From an uncultured Monoglobus sp. (GTDB lineage: Bacteria > Bacillota > Clostridia > Monoglobales > Monoglobaceae): a stretch of DNA of 41,579 bases. The DNA lies in assembly GCA_947630135.1 (NCBI GenBank), contig CANRGH010000020.1, forward strand, positions 1 to 41,579, written 5' to 3'. The notes under the pieces are model-generated. The model saw only the letters and a program-made list of their open reading frames with translations, did not search any database and was not told the DNA's origin. Below are positions 1 through 7,992 of the stretch, one piece after another. The position numbers and the translations under genes are program-made. Numbering within the stretch: the stretch's first letter is position 1; every line of letters begins with the position of its first letter.

Positions 1-77
1 GGCTGCTCGGGAGCCGTTGTGGGCTGCTCGGGAGCTGTTGTGGGCTGCTCGGGAGCCGTTGTGGGCTGCTCGGGAGC
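1..77. repeat. 21-bp tandem repeat encoding TTAPEQP
   Basis: Three and a half nearly identical 21-bp units, in frame with the SLH protein, encode a seven-residue Thr/Ala/Pro/Glu repeat on the minus strand. One unit in the first three differs (gctgtt for gccgtt). Related single units recur at about 1800-1880. The array continues off the left edge, so copy number cannot be read. Such in-frame repeats can change linker length by slippage. Confidence 0.85.
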
Positions 78-3000
78 AGCGCCGTTGGGATCATAAACAA
101 CTGTTCCGAACTGCGCCTTAGAACCGCCTACGAAAGCGTAGTAGTCATAACCGGGTTCAGCCATAAACTCAAAGGCGTAAGAAACGTCAGCGTCCGTCTT
201 ATTGGTAAAGTCGCTAACTATCTCGCCGCTGTCAGTTGCGCCCTCAGCATACTTGATAACATAACCGGTCTTATACTTCATCTCGCCGGTTTCTTTATCT
301 TCACTCTGCTTGCCAACGGACATATTAACCGTTACAAGACCACCCTTTGAAACGTTGATCTTAATCGCAGAACCCGAAACGGGAACCGAATCAACCGAAG
401 GAGTCTTGCCTTCAGCGTTTCTGGGATTATCACTCGCGGTGATATTGCCGTTTTTAACCGACCATGCATAGGTTGCACCGGCGGGAAGAGGATCAACTGT
501 CAGAACGTTGTCGACTACTTCCGGCTCGGGGTTAGATTCCTGACCGGCGGGAACCGACGGAGTCCACTTTGACGTAAAGTCGGGAGCCGCTGTCGCAATA
601 GGAGCGGGTGTAGCGCCGTTGGAGGGCGTTACGGTTACCGCAGAAAGGAGAGCGGGCTTTGTTGTGCCGTCAGCGATCCAGAAGAATACGCGGGTGCCCG
701 CAGCGATAACCTGATCGATCTTATATGTCTGAACCGAATAGCTGCCGGCCGAAGAACCGTCCGGGTTAATAATTGTTTCCTCGATAAGACCGAAGTCGAT
801 AACCTCACCGGAGAAGCCTATGCGAGCATAAGCGTGAGCGCCGGTCATGGTGTTGCCCTTACCCATAACAGCGGATGCATAGCCGTCGAACGGCATAACA
901 ACGCCGAACGCGCCTTTAACATCTGATGTGTGCTGGCCAACGCTTCCGCCGCGGGTGTAGATATTACCCTCAGCGAGGTCATTGTTAAGGCCTTCCATAT
1001 TGTGTCTCGGGCCTGTGAATTTACTATCATTATTAGTAAAGTAAGCAAAATTGCCGCCGTCTATAAAGAGGTTCTCGGTAATTCCGGGCTCGTCATCCTC
1101 ATGGCCTCTGCTGTCATAACCATCTTCATGAACAACTTTGTATGTGATAGAGCCGTCAGAATTTTCGGCCCTCACAAGCTTAGCAGCCAGTTCATTGGTA
1201 GAATCTTTGCCGAAGTTGAACACGCCGGTGTCGGGATCGGTATCAGCAGCCGCAGCCGCGGAAGCGGGAGCGAATGTGAACGCAGCAAATCTGGAGTCGC
1301 TGGCACCGGGAGCGTATACGAGATACTCTGTGCCGGCCTCGAGATCAGCAGATAAGAGCGAAATGCTGTGATTATCCTTATCGGGATTTTCAACAGATGC
1401 GATCTCATCGCCCGAGGGAGAAGTGCCGATTATAGCCTTCTTTGTGCCGCCCTTTGAAACAGTCACCAAAGCGGTGAACTTACCGGCTACCTTAGGAGTA
1501 ACCTTTATCATAGTCCAGCCTGCTTTATCGGCTGTAAGAACGTTGTCTGTCGACTTCGCACGAATCTGAATTCCGAACAATGAAGAGGACTCACCCTTCT
1601 TGAAGTTGAATGAACCCATCTGAATGTCAGCATCGGGAATACCGTTCTTGGAGTTTGCAGCAACCTTGCCGCCGCCGGAAGTACCGCCAAGAGCAACAGT
1701 GATGTTGTCATCGCTGTAAAGCTCGGCTGTGGCGTCATACTCCGCTGTGCTCTCGGGAGCGGTCCATGTCGCAGCGCCGCTTACGGGAGGATTCTCGGGA
1801 GCCTTTGTGGGCTCTGCGGGAGCCTGTGTGGGCTGCTCGGGAGCCGTTGTGGGCTCTGTAACGGGAGCCTGTGTGGGCTCGGAAATCTTCACGAGCTTAC
1901 CGCCCTCGCCTTTATCATAGAGATGAGCGATATGCGTGTCAGCAGCGGGAGCCGTAGGCTCACCGGGAGCTGTCGTCTCCTCGCCGGGAGCGGGTGTCTC
2001 CTCACCGGGAGCAGGTGTCTCGTCGGGAGCCGCTGTGGGAACAACCGTTGAATTTGAAACCTTGATCGTAACGTCATAAACCTTACCTTGATCGTCCGTG
2101 ATGCGGAACTTGTACTCGCCGTTGGGCAGACCCTTGAGGTAGTCGTCAGCGAAAGTAACTTTTCCGTCTTTGTAGGTGTAAGAGTCAGCGCTCAGTGCCG
2201 CACCGTTTAAGGTTACGGATACAGAACCGACGTTCGCGCCGAGTTCAACCTCTACGTTGCCGCCCTTGTTCGCGTCGTACTGCTCATCAGGCAGCTCAAC
2301 GGGAGCGGGTGTAGCCGTAGCTGTGCCGGGAGCGGGTGTAGCAGTTGTCGAAGGTTTGCCGGGTGCGGGATAACCGCCGCTCGGTCTGCTGCCGCTGCTG
2401 CTGCCGCCGGTGCTGCCTGTGATGCCGCCCCAGATGAGGCTGTTGTCATCGCCGGAAGACGTCTTGGCGCCTGTAACGCTCGCCGAAGTCGAGAGGTTCT
2501 TTACATAGTCATACTGCGAGGTCGAAAGGTCAACCGAGCCGCTTACCTGAGGCGAGATAACAACGCCCTTGGCAACTACGCCGTTCAGCGTAACGCCGCC
2601 GGTCTTAACCATTACGATACCGGTGCCCGCGTATGTGGGGCCGTATGTACCGGGAGCAGTGATGTACAGCTTGATCATGTTGTCGAGCATCTTTACGAAC
2701 TCGGCTCTTGAAACGTTGGCCTGAGGTCTGATCGTGCCGTCCTCATAACCGTTTACATAACCGGCAGCTGTCATAGCGCCGATATAGCCTGTCGCATAGT
2801 CAGATACCGATGTGTAATCGGCATACTGAGTGATGCCTGCCTGTGTGTTCTCGGGTGTGAGACCATAGGCTCTCGCAAGCATTGTCATGGCTTCCTCACG
2901 GGTCATGTAAGCGTTCGGAGCCATTGTTCCGTCGCCGTTACCTGTGAGCGTGCCGGCCGCAACCAGCTTGAGAACCGCGTCAGCATACCATGCCGAGGGG

Positions 3001-3278
3001 TCTACGTCCGTGAACGAGTTGCCGGCTGTGGTAACATAGCCGATAACGTTCTGCGTCACCTGCGCAACTTCAGCGCGGGTAATGGCGTCGTCGGGTCTGA
3101 ATGTACCGTCGCCGTCGCCCTGAATTACGCCATAGCCAGTCCATGTGTCGATATACGCTTCCGCCCAGTGACCGTTTGTGTCACTGAAGTTCGCCGCCGA
3201 TACGACGGGTATGCCGAACGTGGTCAGAACCATAGCGATGGCCAGAATTGAGGCCAAGGTTCTTTTTAAGTTTCTCAT
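1..3278 (-). CDS. SLH-domain surface protein, 3'-truncated by window edge
   Basis: Large exported protein read without interruption from an ATG at 3278 to the left edge (about 1092 codons; the C-terminus is missing). The start is fixed by AAGGAGGG at 3286-3293 and a signal peptide ending near VSAA. Three S-layer-homology modules follow (about residues 27-75, 84-135, 143-195), with typical cores such as GDGDGTFRPDDAITRAE and GYEDGTIRPQANVSRAEF. SLH modules bind pyruvylated secondary cell-wall polymer, so the protein should sit on the cell surface. After them come a Gly/Ser-rich spacer (about residue 270), a Thr/Pro/Ala/Glu linker (PAPGEET repeats), a probable beta-sandwich region, and at the window edge tandem TTAPEQP repeats. 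No catalytic domain is recognised in the visible part. SLH anchoring is secure; the function of the large C-terminal part is unknown. Confidence 0.93.
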   Translation of the reverse strand, partial: MRNLKRTLASILAIAMVLTTFGIPVVSAANFSDTNGHWAEAYIDTWTGYGVIQGDGDGTFRPDDAITRAEVAQVTQNVIGYVTTAGNSFTDVDPSAWYADAVLKLVAAGTLTGNGDGTMAPNAYMTREEAMTMLARAYGLTPENTQAGITQYADYTSVSDYATGYIGAMTAAGYVNGYEDGTIRPQANVSRAEFVKMLDNMIKLYITAPGTYGPTYAGTGIVMVKTGGVTLNGVVAKGVVISPQVSGSVDLSTSQYDYVKNLSTSASVTGAKTSSGDDNSLIWGGITGSTGGSSSGSRPSGGYPAPGKPSTTATPAPGTATATPAPVELPDEQYDANKGGNVEVELGANVGSVSVTLNGAALSADSYTYKDGKVTFADDYLKGLPNGEYKFRITDDQGKVYDVTIKVSNSTVVPTAAPDETPAPGEETPAPGEETTAPGEPTAPAADTHIAHLYDKGEGGKLVKISEPTQAPVTEPTTAPEQPTQAPAEPTKAPENPPVSGAATWTAPESTAEYDATAELYSDDNITVALGGTSGGGKVAANSKNGIPDADIQMGSFNFKKGESSSLFGIQIRAKSTDNVLTADKAGWTMIKVTPKVAGKFTALVTVSKGGTKKAIIGTSPSGDEIASVENPDKDNHSISLLSADLEAGTEYLVYAPGASDSRFAAFTFAPASAAAAADTDPDTGVFNFGKDSTNELAAKLVRAENSDGSITYKVVHEDGYDSRGHEDDEPGITENLFIDGGNFAYFTNNDSKFTGPRHNMEGLNNDLAEGNIYTRGGSVGQHTSDVKGAFGVVMPFDGYASAVMGKGNTMTGAHAYARIGFSGEVIDFGLIEETIINPDGSSAGSYSVQTYKIDQVIAAGTRVFFWIADGTTKPALLSAVTVTPSNGATPAPIATAAPDFTSKWTPSVPAGQESNPEPEVVDNVLTVDPLPAGATYAWSVKNGNITASDNPRNAEGKTPSVDSVPVSGSAIKINVSKGGLVTVNMSVGKQSEDKETGEMKYKTGYVIKYAEGATDSGEIVSDFTNKTDADVSYAFEFMAEPGYDYYAFVGGSKAQFGTVVYDPNGAAPEQPTTAPEQPTTAPEQPTTAPEQ

Positions 3279-3356
3279 ACAGAAACCCTCCTTGAAAGTT
3301 TTGTTGAAGCGTGAAGCTTCTATTTTAATTTTATTTTTTTTGCTGTGTTGTGGGGT

Positions 3357-3432
3357 ACTCCCTCCACCGCTATCGCGGTCCCCCTCCCTCAAAGAGGGAG
3401 GTGTTTTGCGGGCGGATAATATCCGCCCCTAC
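3357..3432. repeat. Intergenic repeat R1, copy 1
   Basis: About 76 bp with three nested palindromes: an accgc/gcggt hairpin, a cctcc...ggagg hairpin, and GGGCGGATAATATCCGCCC at 3410-3428. A second copy lies at 3780-3855 with only two differences seen by eye. No gene or promoter is recognised in it. Confidence 0.85.
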
Positions 3433-3559
3433 AGGAGTAGGTGTCCTACGTGGTAGGGCGGCATGCCCACATGCCGCCGCGGGACGTCGAGGGCGCATAT
3501 CCGCAATCGTTAATGATTTGTGGCCTTGCTTATCCGTGGAAACGGAATACTGTGGTGCA
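3408..3559. repeat. Intergenic repeat R2, copy 1 (152-bp direct repeat)
   Basis: This 152-bp stretch is repeated at 3624-3775, 216 bp downstream in the same orientation, with no mismatch seen by eye. It carries the GGGCGGATAATATCCGCCC hairpin, a ggcatgcccacatgcc hairpin and a gggacgtcgagggcg module that also occurs near 15299 and 41230. The reading frames crossing it have no start signal or protein character. Confidence 0.85.
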
Positions 3560-3623
3560 ACGAACCCGCTTCGCGGTTCCGGCCGTAGCCGTCCCCTACG
3601 AATTGGGGGGTTCGGCTGTGCCT

Positions 3624-3775
3624 GCGGGCGGATAATATCCGCCCCTACAGGAGTAGGTGTCCTACGTGGTAGGGCGGCATGCCCACATGCCGCCGCGGGA
3701 CGTCGAGGGCGCATATCCGCAATCGTTAATGATTTGTGGCCTTGCTTATCCGTGGAAACGGAATACTGTGGTGCA
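3624..3775. repeat. Intergenic repeat R2, copy 2
   Basis: Second copy of the 152-bp unit of 3408-3559. It is bounded on the right by R1 copy 2, so the block reads R1-R2-spacer-R2-R1. The remaining stretch 3861-4035 is AT-rich and I see nothing in it. Confidence 0.85.
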
Positions 3776-3779
3776 TTGA

Positions 3780-3855
3780 ACTCCCTCCACCGCTGTCGCG
3801 GTCCCCCTCCCTCAAAGAGGGAGGTGTTTTGCGGGCGGATGATATCCGCCCCTAC
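3780..3855. repeat. Intergenic repeat R1, copy 2
   Basis: Same 76-bp composite hairpin unit as 3357-3432, same orientation. It differs at two positions (tgtcg for tatcg, and gatgat for gataat inside the 19-bp palindrome). Confidence 0.85.
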
Positions 3856-4035
3856 ATGGGGCTTTGCCTTGCACGCGCCCATTGATGCACAAGGGGTTGT
3901 GTGCGTATTGGCAATTTTGCACAATATATTCGTAAATCTGTGCATAAAAGCCTATTTTTAGATATTTTGCTATGTAATATAATAACACATTAAAATTAAA
4001 ATTGCAATAGTTTTGTAACAAAAAAAACCGATTTT

Positions 4036-4779
4036 TTAAAAGAAGTCTATAATTCTATGTTTTACACGACGAAATAGCCATGTCGAAATCACGCTCACGG
4101 CCGCGGTGAAGACCCAAAAATATATGATATACCACGTCGGAACGGCGCCGCCCGTCAGCACAGCGCGGAAGCCTTCGCACACGCACGCCGCGGGGTTCAC
4201 CAGCCTCAGGACCGTTCGGAACGGCTCGGGCGCGGCAGAGGCGTCCCAGAAAATCGGGGTCAGCCAAAAGCCTATCTGCGTCAAAATCGGCAGCAGGCTT
4301 TTTATGTCGCGGAAAAACACCGTCAGCACCGCCAAGAGGCAGCCCGCCGACAGCGAGAACGCGAGCTCGCCCGCGATGTAAAACAGCAGGCGCAGGTCGG
4401 ACGGCTCGGGGCTGTGCTTTATCGCCGCGAGCGCCACGAGAAACACCGCGTGCACCGCGAGGCACGACAGCACGCGCGCGGGTGGAAGCAGGCCGAGGTT
4501 CAGGCGCGATTTTTTCGCGATGTAGGCGTAGTCGGGGAAGCTTGAGGCGGCGGACGTCAGCGCGTCGCTCATGAACAGATACGGCGCAAGGGCGGAAACG
4601 AGCCATAAAAGATACGGCGCGCCGCCGATCGGGCCGGTTTTGAGTATTATTTTGAACACAATAAAATAAAGCAGCACGGTGGCCGCCGGATATGCGACCG
4701 CCCAGAGCGCGCCGAGCGTGTGCCCCGCGTAGCGTGAGCGGAAATCGGTTTTGGATAGGGTTAGAAGTTGGTTTAACAT
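4036..4779 (-). CDS. ABC-2 type exporter permease (TagG/Wzm-like)
   Basis: A 247-residue integral membrane protein of the ABC-2 permease family that exports polysaccharide, O-antigen or teichoic acid. The N-terminus (LLTLSKTDFRSRYAGHTLGALWAV) matches the cytosolic amphipathic segment plus first membrane helix of this family. About six membrane helices follow, and the late 'NP' region (LVNPAACVCEGFRAVLTGG) is typical. Length is normal. The partner ATPase (TagH/Wzt-like) is usually adjacent, but downstream is only the repeat block 3357-3855 and upstream is a small RNA/peptide module. No good Shine-Dalgarno precedes the ATG at 4779 (only aacattatcctt), so translation may be weak. Family call is firm; the substrate is not known. 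Confidence 0.85.
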   Translation of the reverse strand: MLNQLLTLSKTDFRSRYAGHTLGALWAVAYPAATVLLYFIVFKIILKTGPIGGAPYLLWLVSALAPYLFMSDALTSAASSFPDYAYIAKKSRLNLGLLPPARVLSCLAVHAVFLVALAAIKHSPEPSDLRLLFYIAGELAFSLSAGCLLAVLTVFFRDIKSLLPILTQIGFWLTPIFWDASAAPEPFRTVLRLVNPAACVCEGFRAVLTGGAVPTWYIIYFWVFTAAVSVISTWLFRRVKHRIIDFF

Positions 4780-4797
4780 AGTGATTTAAGGATAATG

Positions 4798-4827
4798 TTG
4801 TTAAATTGTTACATTTCTTATTATATT
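4798..4827 (+). promoter_or_regulatory. Candidate promoter of hydrophobic peptide module 1
   Basis: TTGTTA, an 18-bp spacer and TATATT would start transcription near 4834, just ahead of the conserved leader word aacagagcggttcagcc. Confidence 0.45.
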
Positions 4828-4847
4828 ATATATTTGACAAAGGTAAA
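4820..4847 (-). promoter_or_regulatory. Candidate promoter of the ABC permease
   Basis: On the minus strand TTTACC (4847-4842), a 16-bp spacer and TATAAT (4825-4820) lie about 40 bp upstream of the permease start. The -10 overlaps the -10 of the plus-strand peptide module promoter, so the two transcripts diverge from one AT-rich core. Confidence 0.5.
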
Positions 4848-4939
4848 ACAGAGCGGTTCAGCCATCCTCTTGCAGAAAGGGGGTGATCCTCCCAAAGCGC
4901 CTTGAATTTCAAGAGACTTTTTATAAGGGGGGATGCTTT

Positions 4940-5011
4940 ATGAAACACGTTTTGAGAATATTATTTCTCACTTTTATGTTTCTTGTGGTTTTTTCCACTA
5001 AAGCAGTGTAA
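4940..5011 (+). CDS. Small hydrophobic peptide, toxin-like (module copy 1)
   Basis: A 23-residue peptide: a short basic N-terminus (MKHVLR), a single hydrophobic segment (ILFLTFMFLVVF) and the tail STKAV. It starts at ATG 4940, seven bases after AAGGGGGG. Three related peptides occur at 10077, 38944 and 41514, all with the same flanking RNA elements. A single short membrane helix with basic start and Lys near the end is typical of type I toxins such as Ibs and TisB, but the sequence is not one I can name. The stop codon lies in the hairpin 5008-5034, and a strong antisense promoter faces it at 5148-5120. The leader word CGGTTCAGCC (4854-4863) is complementary to GGCTGAACCG (5056-5065). A leader CCTCCC at 4889-4894 could also mask the Shine-Dalgarno. 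Confidence 0.72.
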   Translation: MKHVLRILFLTFMFLVVFSTKAV

Positions 5012-5113
5012 CCGCCCTTCGGCCGGACGGTTACATATAGTTTAAATTAACCTGAGGCTGAACCGTAATACGGTGCCTTTGCCGGGGAACCGCAGGACGG
5101 TTCCCCTTTTTGC
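5000..5113 (-). ncRNA. Convergent antisense RNA of peptide module 1 (antitoxin-like)
   Basis: Predicted to start near 5113 from the promoter at 5148-5120 and run toward the peptide gene. It crosses the ACCGT/ACGGT hairpin (5062-5074) and ends at the GTAACCG/CGGTTAC hairpin (5008-5034), which contains the peptide stop codon. It would pair perfectly with the 3' end of the peptide mRNA. The tract after the hairpin (actgctttag) is a weaker terminator than in copies 3 and 4, so the end is uncertain. Confidence 0.6.
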
Positions 5114-5119
5114 ATTTTA

Positions 5120-5148
5120 ATTATATCACAATAATTTTATTTTGTCAA
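5120..5148 (-). promoter_or_regulatory. Consensus antisense promoter, module 1
   Basis: TTGACA (5148-5143), a 17-bp spacer and TATAAT (5125-5120) on the minus strand: an exact sigma-A consensus. It overlaps the last codons of galU and points into the peptide module, so it is not needed for any minus-strand coding gene nearby. Confidence 0.8.
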
Positions 5149-6018
5149 TATGCTTTTCAGGTAGGTTTTGAAGGGGGCGGCGAGATCCTCGCGGCGGAGG
5201 GCGTACTCGACAGTCGCCTCCAAAAAGCCGAGGCGGTCGCCCACGTCATAGCGCCTGCCCTCAAAATCATAGGCGTACATCTTCTCTTCCTTCGCAAGCG
5301 CCTTGAGCGCGTCGGTAAGCTGTATCTCGCCGCCCGCGCCCGGCTTTGTCGCCTTCAGCTTTTCAAATATGCCCGGGGTTATAACGTATCGGCCCAGCAC
5401 TCCGACGTCGGTTGGCGCGTCCTCCGGGGCCGGCTTCTCGATCATATCGTTCACGGTGTAGAGGCGGTCGCCTATCTTCTCGCCGTCAACGCAGCCGTAT
5501 TTGCATATGTTCTCGTGCGGCACGGTCTGAACGCCAAGCACGCTGCCGCCCGTCTCGTTATACACGTCGATAAGCTGCTTGAGGCACGGGGTTCCTTCAT
5601 TATATACAACGTCGTCGCCCAGAAGGACCGCGATCGGCTCGCCCGCCGCGAAGCTCTCGGCGCACAGTACCGCGTGGCCGAGGCCCTTGGCCTCCTTCTG
5701 GCGCACCGCCACGATCTCGGCCATGTCGGCTATCGCGCGGATCTGATCGGCAAATTCGGTCTTTCCGCCCGCGTCAAGCAGCGCCTCAAGCTCGAGGCTG
5801 CGGTCGAAATGATCCTCTATCGCTTTTTTGGTGTGGGCGGTGACAAGGCAGACCTGCTCTATGCCCGAGGCAACCGCCTCTTCAACTATATACTGAATGG
5901 TCGGCGTGTCAACTATCGGGAGCATCTCCTTGGGCATCGCCTTGGTCGCGGGGAGGAAACGGGTACCCCAGCCCGCCACCGGTATGACCGCCTTTCGCAC
6001 GGGTTTTATTGATGACAT
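5137..6018 (-). CDS. galU: UTP-glucose-1-phosphate uridylyltransferase
   Basis: Makes UDP-glucose from UTP and glucose-1-phosphate, the precursor for surface polysaccharides and glycolipids. The nucleotidyltransferase signature AGWGTRFLPATKAMPKEML is intact near the N-terminus, followed by IVEEAVASGIEQ, LGDDV, the K-G-G-V-D-type region YGCVDGEKIG, and GAGGEIQLTDAL. The 293-residue length is normal. I place the start at 6018 (MSSIKPVRKAVIP) because GAAAGGAGAAAG lies just upstream. A longer frame begins at 6039, but there the ribosome-binding site would fall inside the coding region. Promoter at 6095-6067. The neighbouring exporter permease and the distant TagA-type transferase suggest surface glycan use. 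Confidence 0.96.
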   Translation of the reverse strand: MSSIKPVRKAVIPVAGWGTRFLPATKAMPKEMLPIVDTPTIQYIVEEAVASGIEQVCLVTAHTKKAIEDHFDRSLELEALLDAGGKTEFADQIRAIADMAEIVAVRQKEAKGLGHAVLCAESFAAGEPIAVLLGDDVVYNEGTPCLKQLIDVYNETGGSVLGVQTVPHENICKYGCVDGEKIGDRLYTVNDMIEKPAPEDAPTDVGVLGRYVITPGIFEKLKATKPGAGGEIQLTDALKALAKEEKMYAYDFEGRRYDVGDRLGFLEATVEYALRREDLAAPFKTYLKSILTK

Positions 6019-6066
6019 TTTCTTTCTCCTTTCGATCATCGCCGCGGGCGCGGCGGGTTTTTGAAA

Positions 6067-6095
6067 ATTATATCATATTTCGCGGCGAAATGCAA
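6067..6095 (-). promoter_or_regulatory. galU promoter
   Basis: TTGCAT (6095-6090), 17 bp, TATAAT (6072-6067) on the minus strand, about 50 bp upstream of the galU start. Confidence 0.75.
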
Positions 6096-6111
6096 GATTT
6101 ATTTAAAAATG

Positions 6112-6199
6112 CAAAAAAATGACCGCTTTGGGGAAAAGCGGTCCAAAAAATTAAAAGGGAGGGAGTTATGTTTTAACTCTGTAACAATGACTTGCTACG
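6112..6199 (-). ncRNA. Candidate small RNA with C-rich anti-Shine-Dalgarno loop, copy A
   Basis: TATAAT at 6211-6206 could start an RNA of about 88 nt near 6199. Reading the minus strand there is a GTAGCAA/TTGTTAC hairpin, an unpaired AACTCCCTCCCTTTTAA stretch (6168-6152), then a GACCGCTTT/AAAGCGGTC hairpin with a run of seven T as intrinsic terminator. Copy B at 16404-16488 keeps the C-rich core almost unchanged while both stems differ in sequence but still pair. It lies downstream of ilvD, so it could also be an ilvD 3'-UTR product or terminator. No clear -35 is visible. Confidence 0.55.
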
Positions 6200-6293
6200 T
6201 TTATTATTATAACCGATTTTTTCGTAAATGGATTAAGAATTTGTGAAAAAGTATTGAACAAATTGTAAACAATGTCGCAAATCTTTCCAAAAC

Positions 6294-7955
6294 CTATTTA
6301 AGTATTGCGCCGGTGGCGCCGGAGGTCACGCTTCTCGCGTAGCGGGCGAGGTAGCCCGTCTTTATCTTCGGCTCGTTGGGAACGAACGTCTCGCGGCGCT
6401 TCGCAAGCTCCTCGTCGGAAACGTCGAGGCTTATTTTGTAATTCGGGATGTCTATGCTGATTATGTCACCCTCGTGAACCAGGCCGATAACGCCGCCTTC
6501 CGCCGCCTCGGGCGAAACATGGCCTATCGCCGCGCCGCGTGTCGCGCCCGAAAATCTGCCGTCGGTTATCAGCGCGACTTCGGAAGCGAGGCCGCTGCCG
6601 ACGATTGCAGCCGTCGGATAGAGCATCTCGCGCATACCGGGGCCGCCCTTCGGGCCCTCGTATCTTATCACGATCACGTCGCCGGGGTTTATCTTGCCGC
6701 CGTAGATCGCCTCGACCGCGTCTTCCTCGCAGTCGAACACGCGGGCGGGGCCGGTGTGCTTCATCATCTTCTCGTCGACCGCCGAGCGCTTTACCACGCA
6801 GCCGTCGGCCGCTATGTTGCCCTTGAGCACGGCGAGGCCGCCGGTCTTGCTGTATGGGTTCGAGGCGGGGCGGATGACCTCGCTGTCGGTTATCTCGCAG
6901 CCCTCGATATTCTCGCCGACCGTTTTGCCCGTCACCGTTATCGGCGACTTGTCGATCAGGCCGAGCTTGTCGAGCTCGTGCATTACCGCGTACACGCCGC
7001 CCGCCCTGTTGAGGTCGAGCATGAAGTGGCCGCCCGCAGGGGCGAGGTGGCAGAGGTTGGGGGTCTTTTCCGAAACGACGTTGATCGTGTCAAACGGCAG
7101 CTCTATGCCGCACTCGTGGGCGATAGCGGGCAGGTGCAGCGCGCTGTTGGTGCTGCAGCCGAGCGCCATATCCACGGTCAGCGCGTTGATGAACGCCGAT
7201 TTTGTCATAATGTCGCGGGGCTTTACGTCGTTTTTAACGAGCTCCATGATCCTCATTCCGGCGGTCTTGCCGAGGCGCAGGCGCTCGGAATACACGGCCG
7301 GGATCGAGCCGTTGCCCTTGAGACCCATGCCGAGGGCCTCGGTCAGGCAGTTCATGCTGTTGGCGGTGAACATGCCGGAGCACGAGCCGCAGGTCGGGCA
7401 GCAGTTTTCCTCGCAGGTCTTGAGCTCGGCCTCGGTGATCTCGCCGACGCCGACGCGGCTCACGGCCTCGATCATAGTTGAATAGCTCGCCTCGTCGCCG
7501 TTCCAGTCGGAACCCGCGAGCATCGGGCCGCCGCTGACGAAGATCGACGGGATATTAAGGCGCGCCGCCGCCATGAGCAGGCCGGGCACGTTTTTGTCAC
7601 AGTTGGGGATCATTACAAGGCCGTCGAACGGGTGCGCGGTCGCCATTGCCTCGGTCGAGTCGGCAATGAGCTCGCGGGTGACCAGCGAGTACTTCATACC
7701 GTCGTGGCCCATGGCTATGCCGTCGCAGACCGCTATCGCCGGGAACACTATCGGAACGCCGCCCGCGAGGGCCACGCCCTGCTTGACCGCGTCGACCACC
7801 TTGTCAATGTTCATGTGGCCGGGCACTATGTCGTTCTTCGAGCTGACAATGCCTATCAACGGCTTGCCTATCTCCTCGTCGGTCAGACCCAGCGCGTAAA
7901 GCAGAGCACGCTGCGGCGCCGCGCTGATGCCCTTTGTTATTCTGTCACTTCTCAT
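6294..7955 (-). CDS. ilvD: Dihydroxy-acid dehydratase
   Basis: Dehydrates 2,3-dihydroxy-isovalerate and 2,3-dihydroxy-3-methylvalerate to the 2-oxo acids of valine and isoleucine synthesis; an Fe-S enzyme. Diagnostic motifs are present: PNCDKNVPG, the cysteine-rich [35 protein letters not shown] and [15 protein letters not shown] start it at 7955 ([19 protein letters not shown], the usual family N-terminus) after AAGGAGAG. An in-frame extension to 8042 has no ribosome-binding site and would include the promoter. The resulting 553 residues are normal. No other ilv or leu gene is in the window. It is transcribed from 8021-7993, back to back with the patatin gene. Confidence 0.97.
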   Translation of the reverse strand: MRSDRITKGISAAPQRALLYALGLTDEEIGKPLIGIVSSKNDIVPGHMNIDKVVDAVKQGVALAGGVPIVFPAIAVCDGIAMGHDGMKYSLVTRELIADSTEAMATAHPFDGLVMIPNCDKNVPGLLMAAARLNIPSIFVSGGPMLAGSDWNGDEASYSTMIEAVSRVGVGEITEAELKTCEENCCPTCGSCSGMFTANSMNCLTEALGMGLKGNGSIPAVYSERLRLGKTAGMRIMELVKNDVKPRDIMTKSAFINALTVDMALGCSTNSALHLPAIAHECGIELPFDTINVVSEKTPNLCHLAPAGGHFMLDLNRAGGVYAVMHELDKLGLIDKSPITVTGKTVGENIEGCEITDSEVIRPASNPYSKTGGLAVLKGNIAADGCVVKRSAVDEKMMKHTGPARVFDCEEDAVEAIYGGKINPGDVIVIRYEGPKGGPGMREMLYPTAAIVGSGLASEVALITDGRFSGATRGAAIGHVSPEAAEGGVIGLVHEGDIISIDIPNYKISLDVSDEELAKRRETFVPNEPKIKTGYLARYARSVTSGATGAILK

Positions 7956-7992
7956 ATCTTTCACTCTCCTTGAAAACTCAAAATCTTTCATT

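Noticed and set aside
3357..3855. Possible CRISPR array
   Set aside because: Repeats are 76 and 152 bp, only two copies each, without regular spacers, and no cas gene is in the window.
3350..3961. Open frames on both strands across 3350-3961 (about 190-200 codons)
   Set aside because: They run through the R1/R2 palindromic repeat block, translate the hairpins repeatedly, lack ribosome-binding sites and have no protein-like composition.
5110..6012. Long plus-strand frame opposite galU
   Set aside because: Mirror of the galU coding strand caused by high GC; galU has all family motifs, a promoter and a ribosome-binding site.
6474..7481. Long plus-strand frames opposite ilvD
   Set aside because: Shadow frames; the minus strand encodes an intact IlvD.
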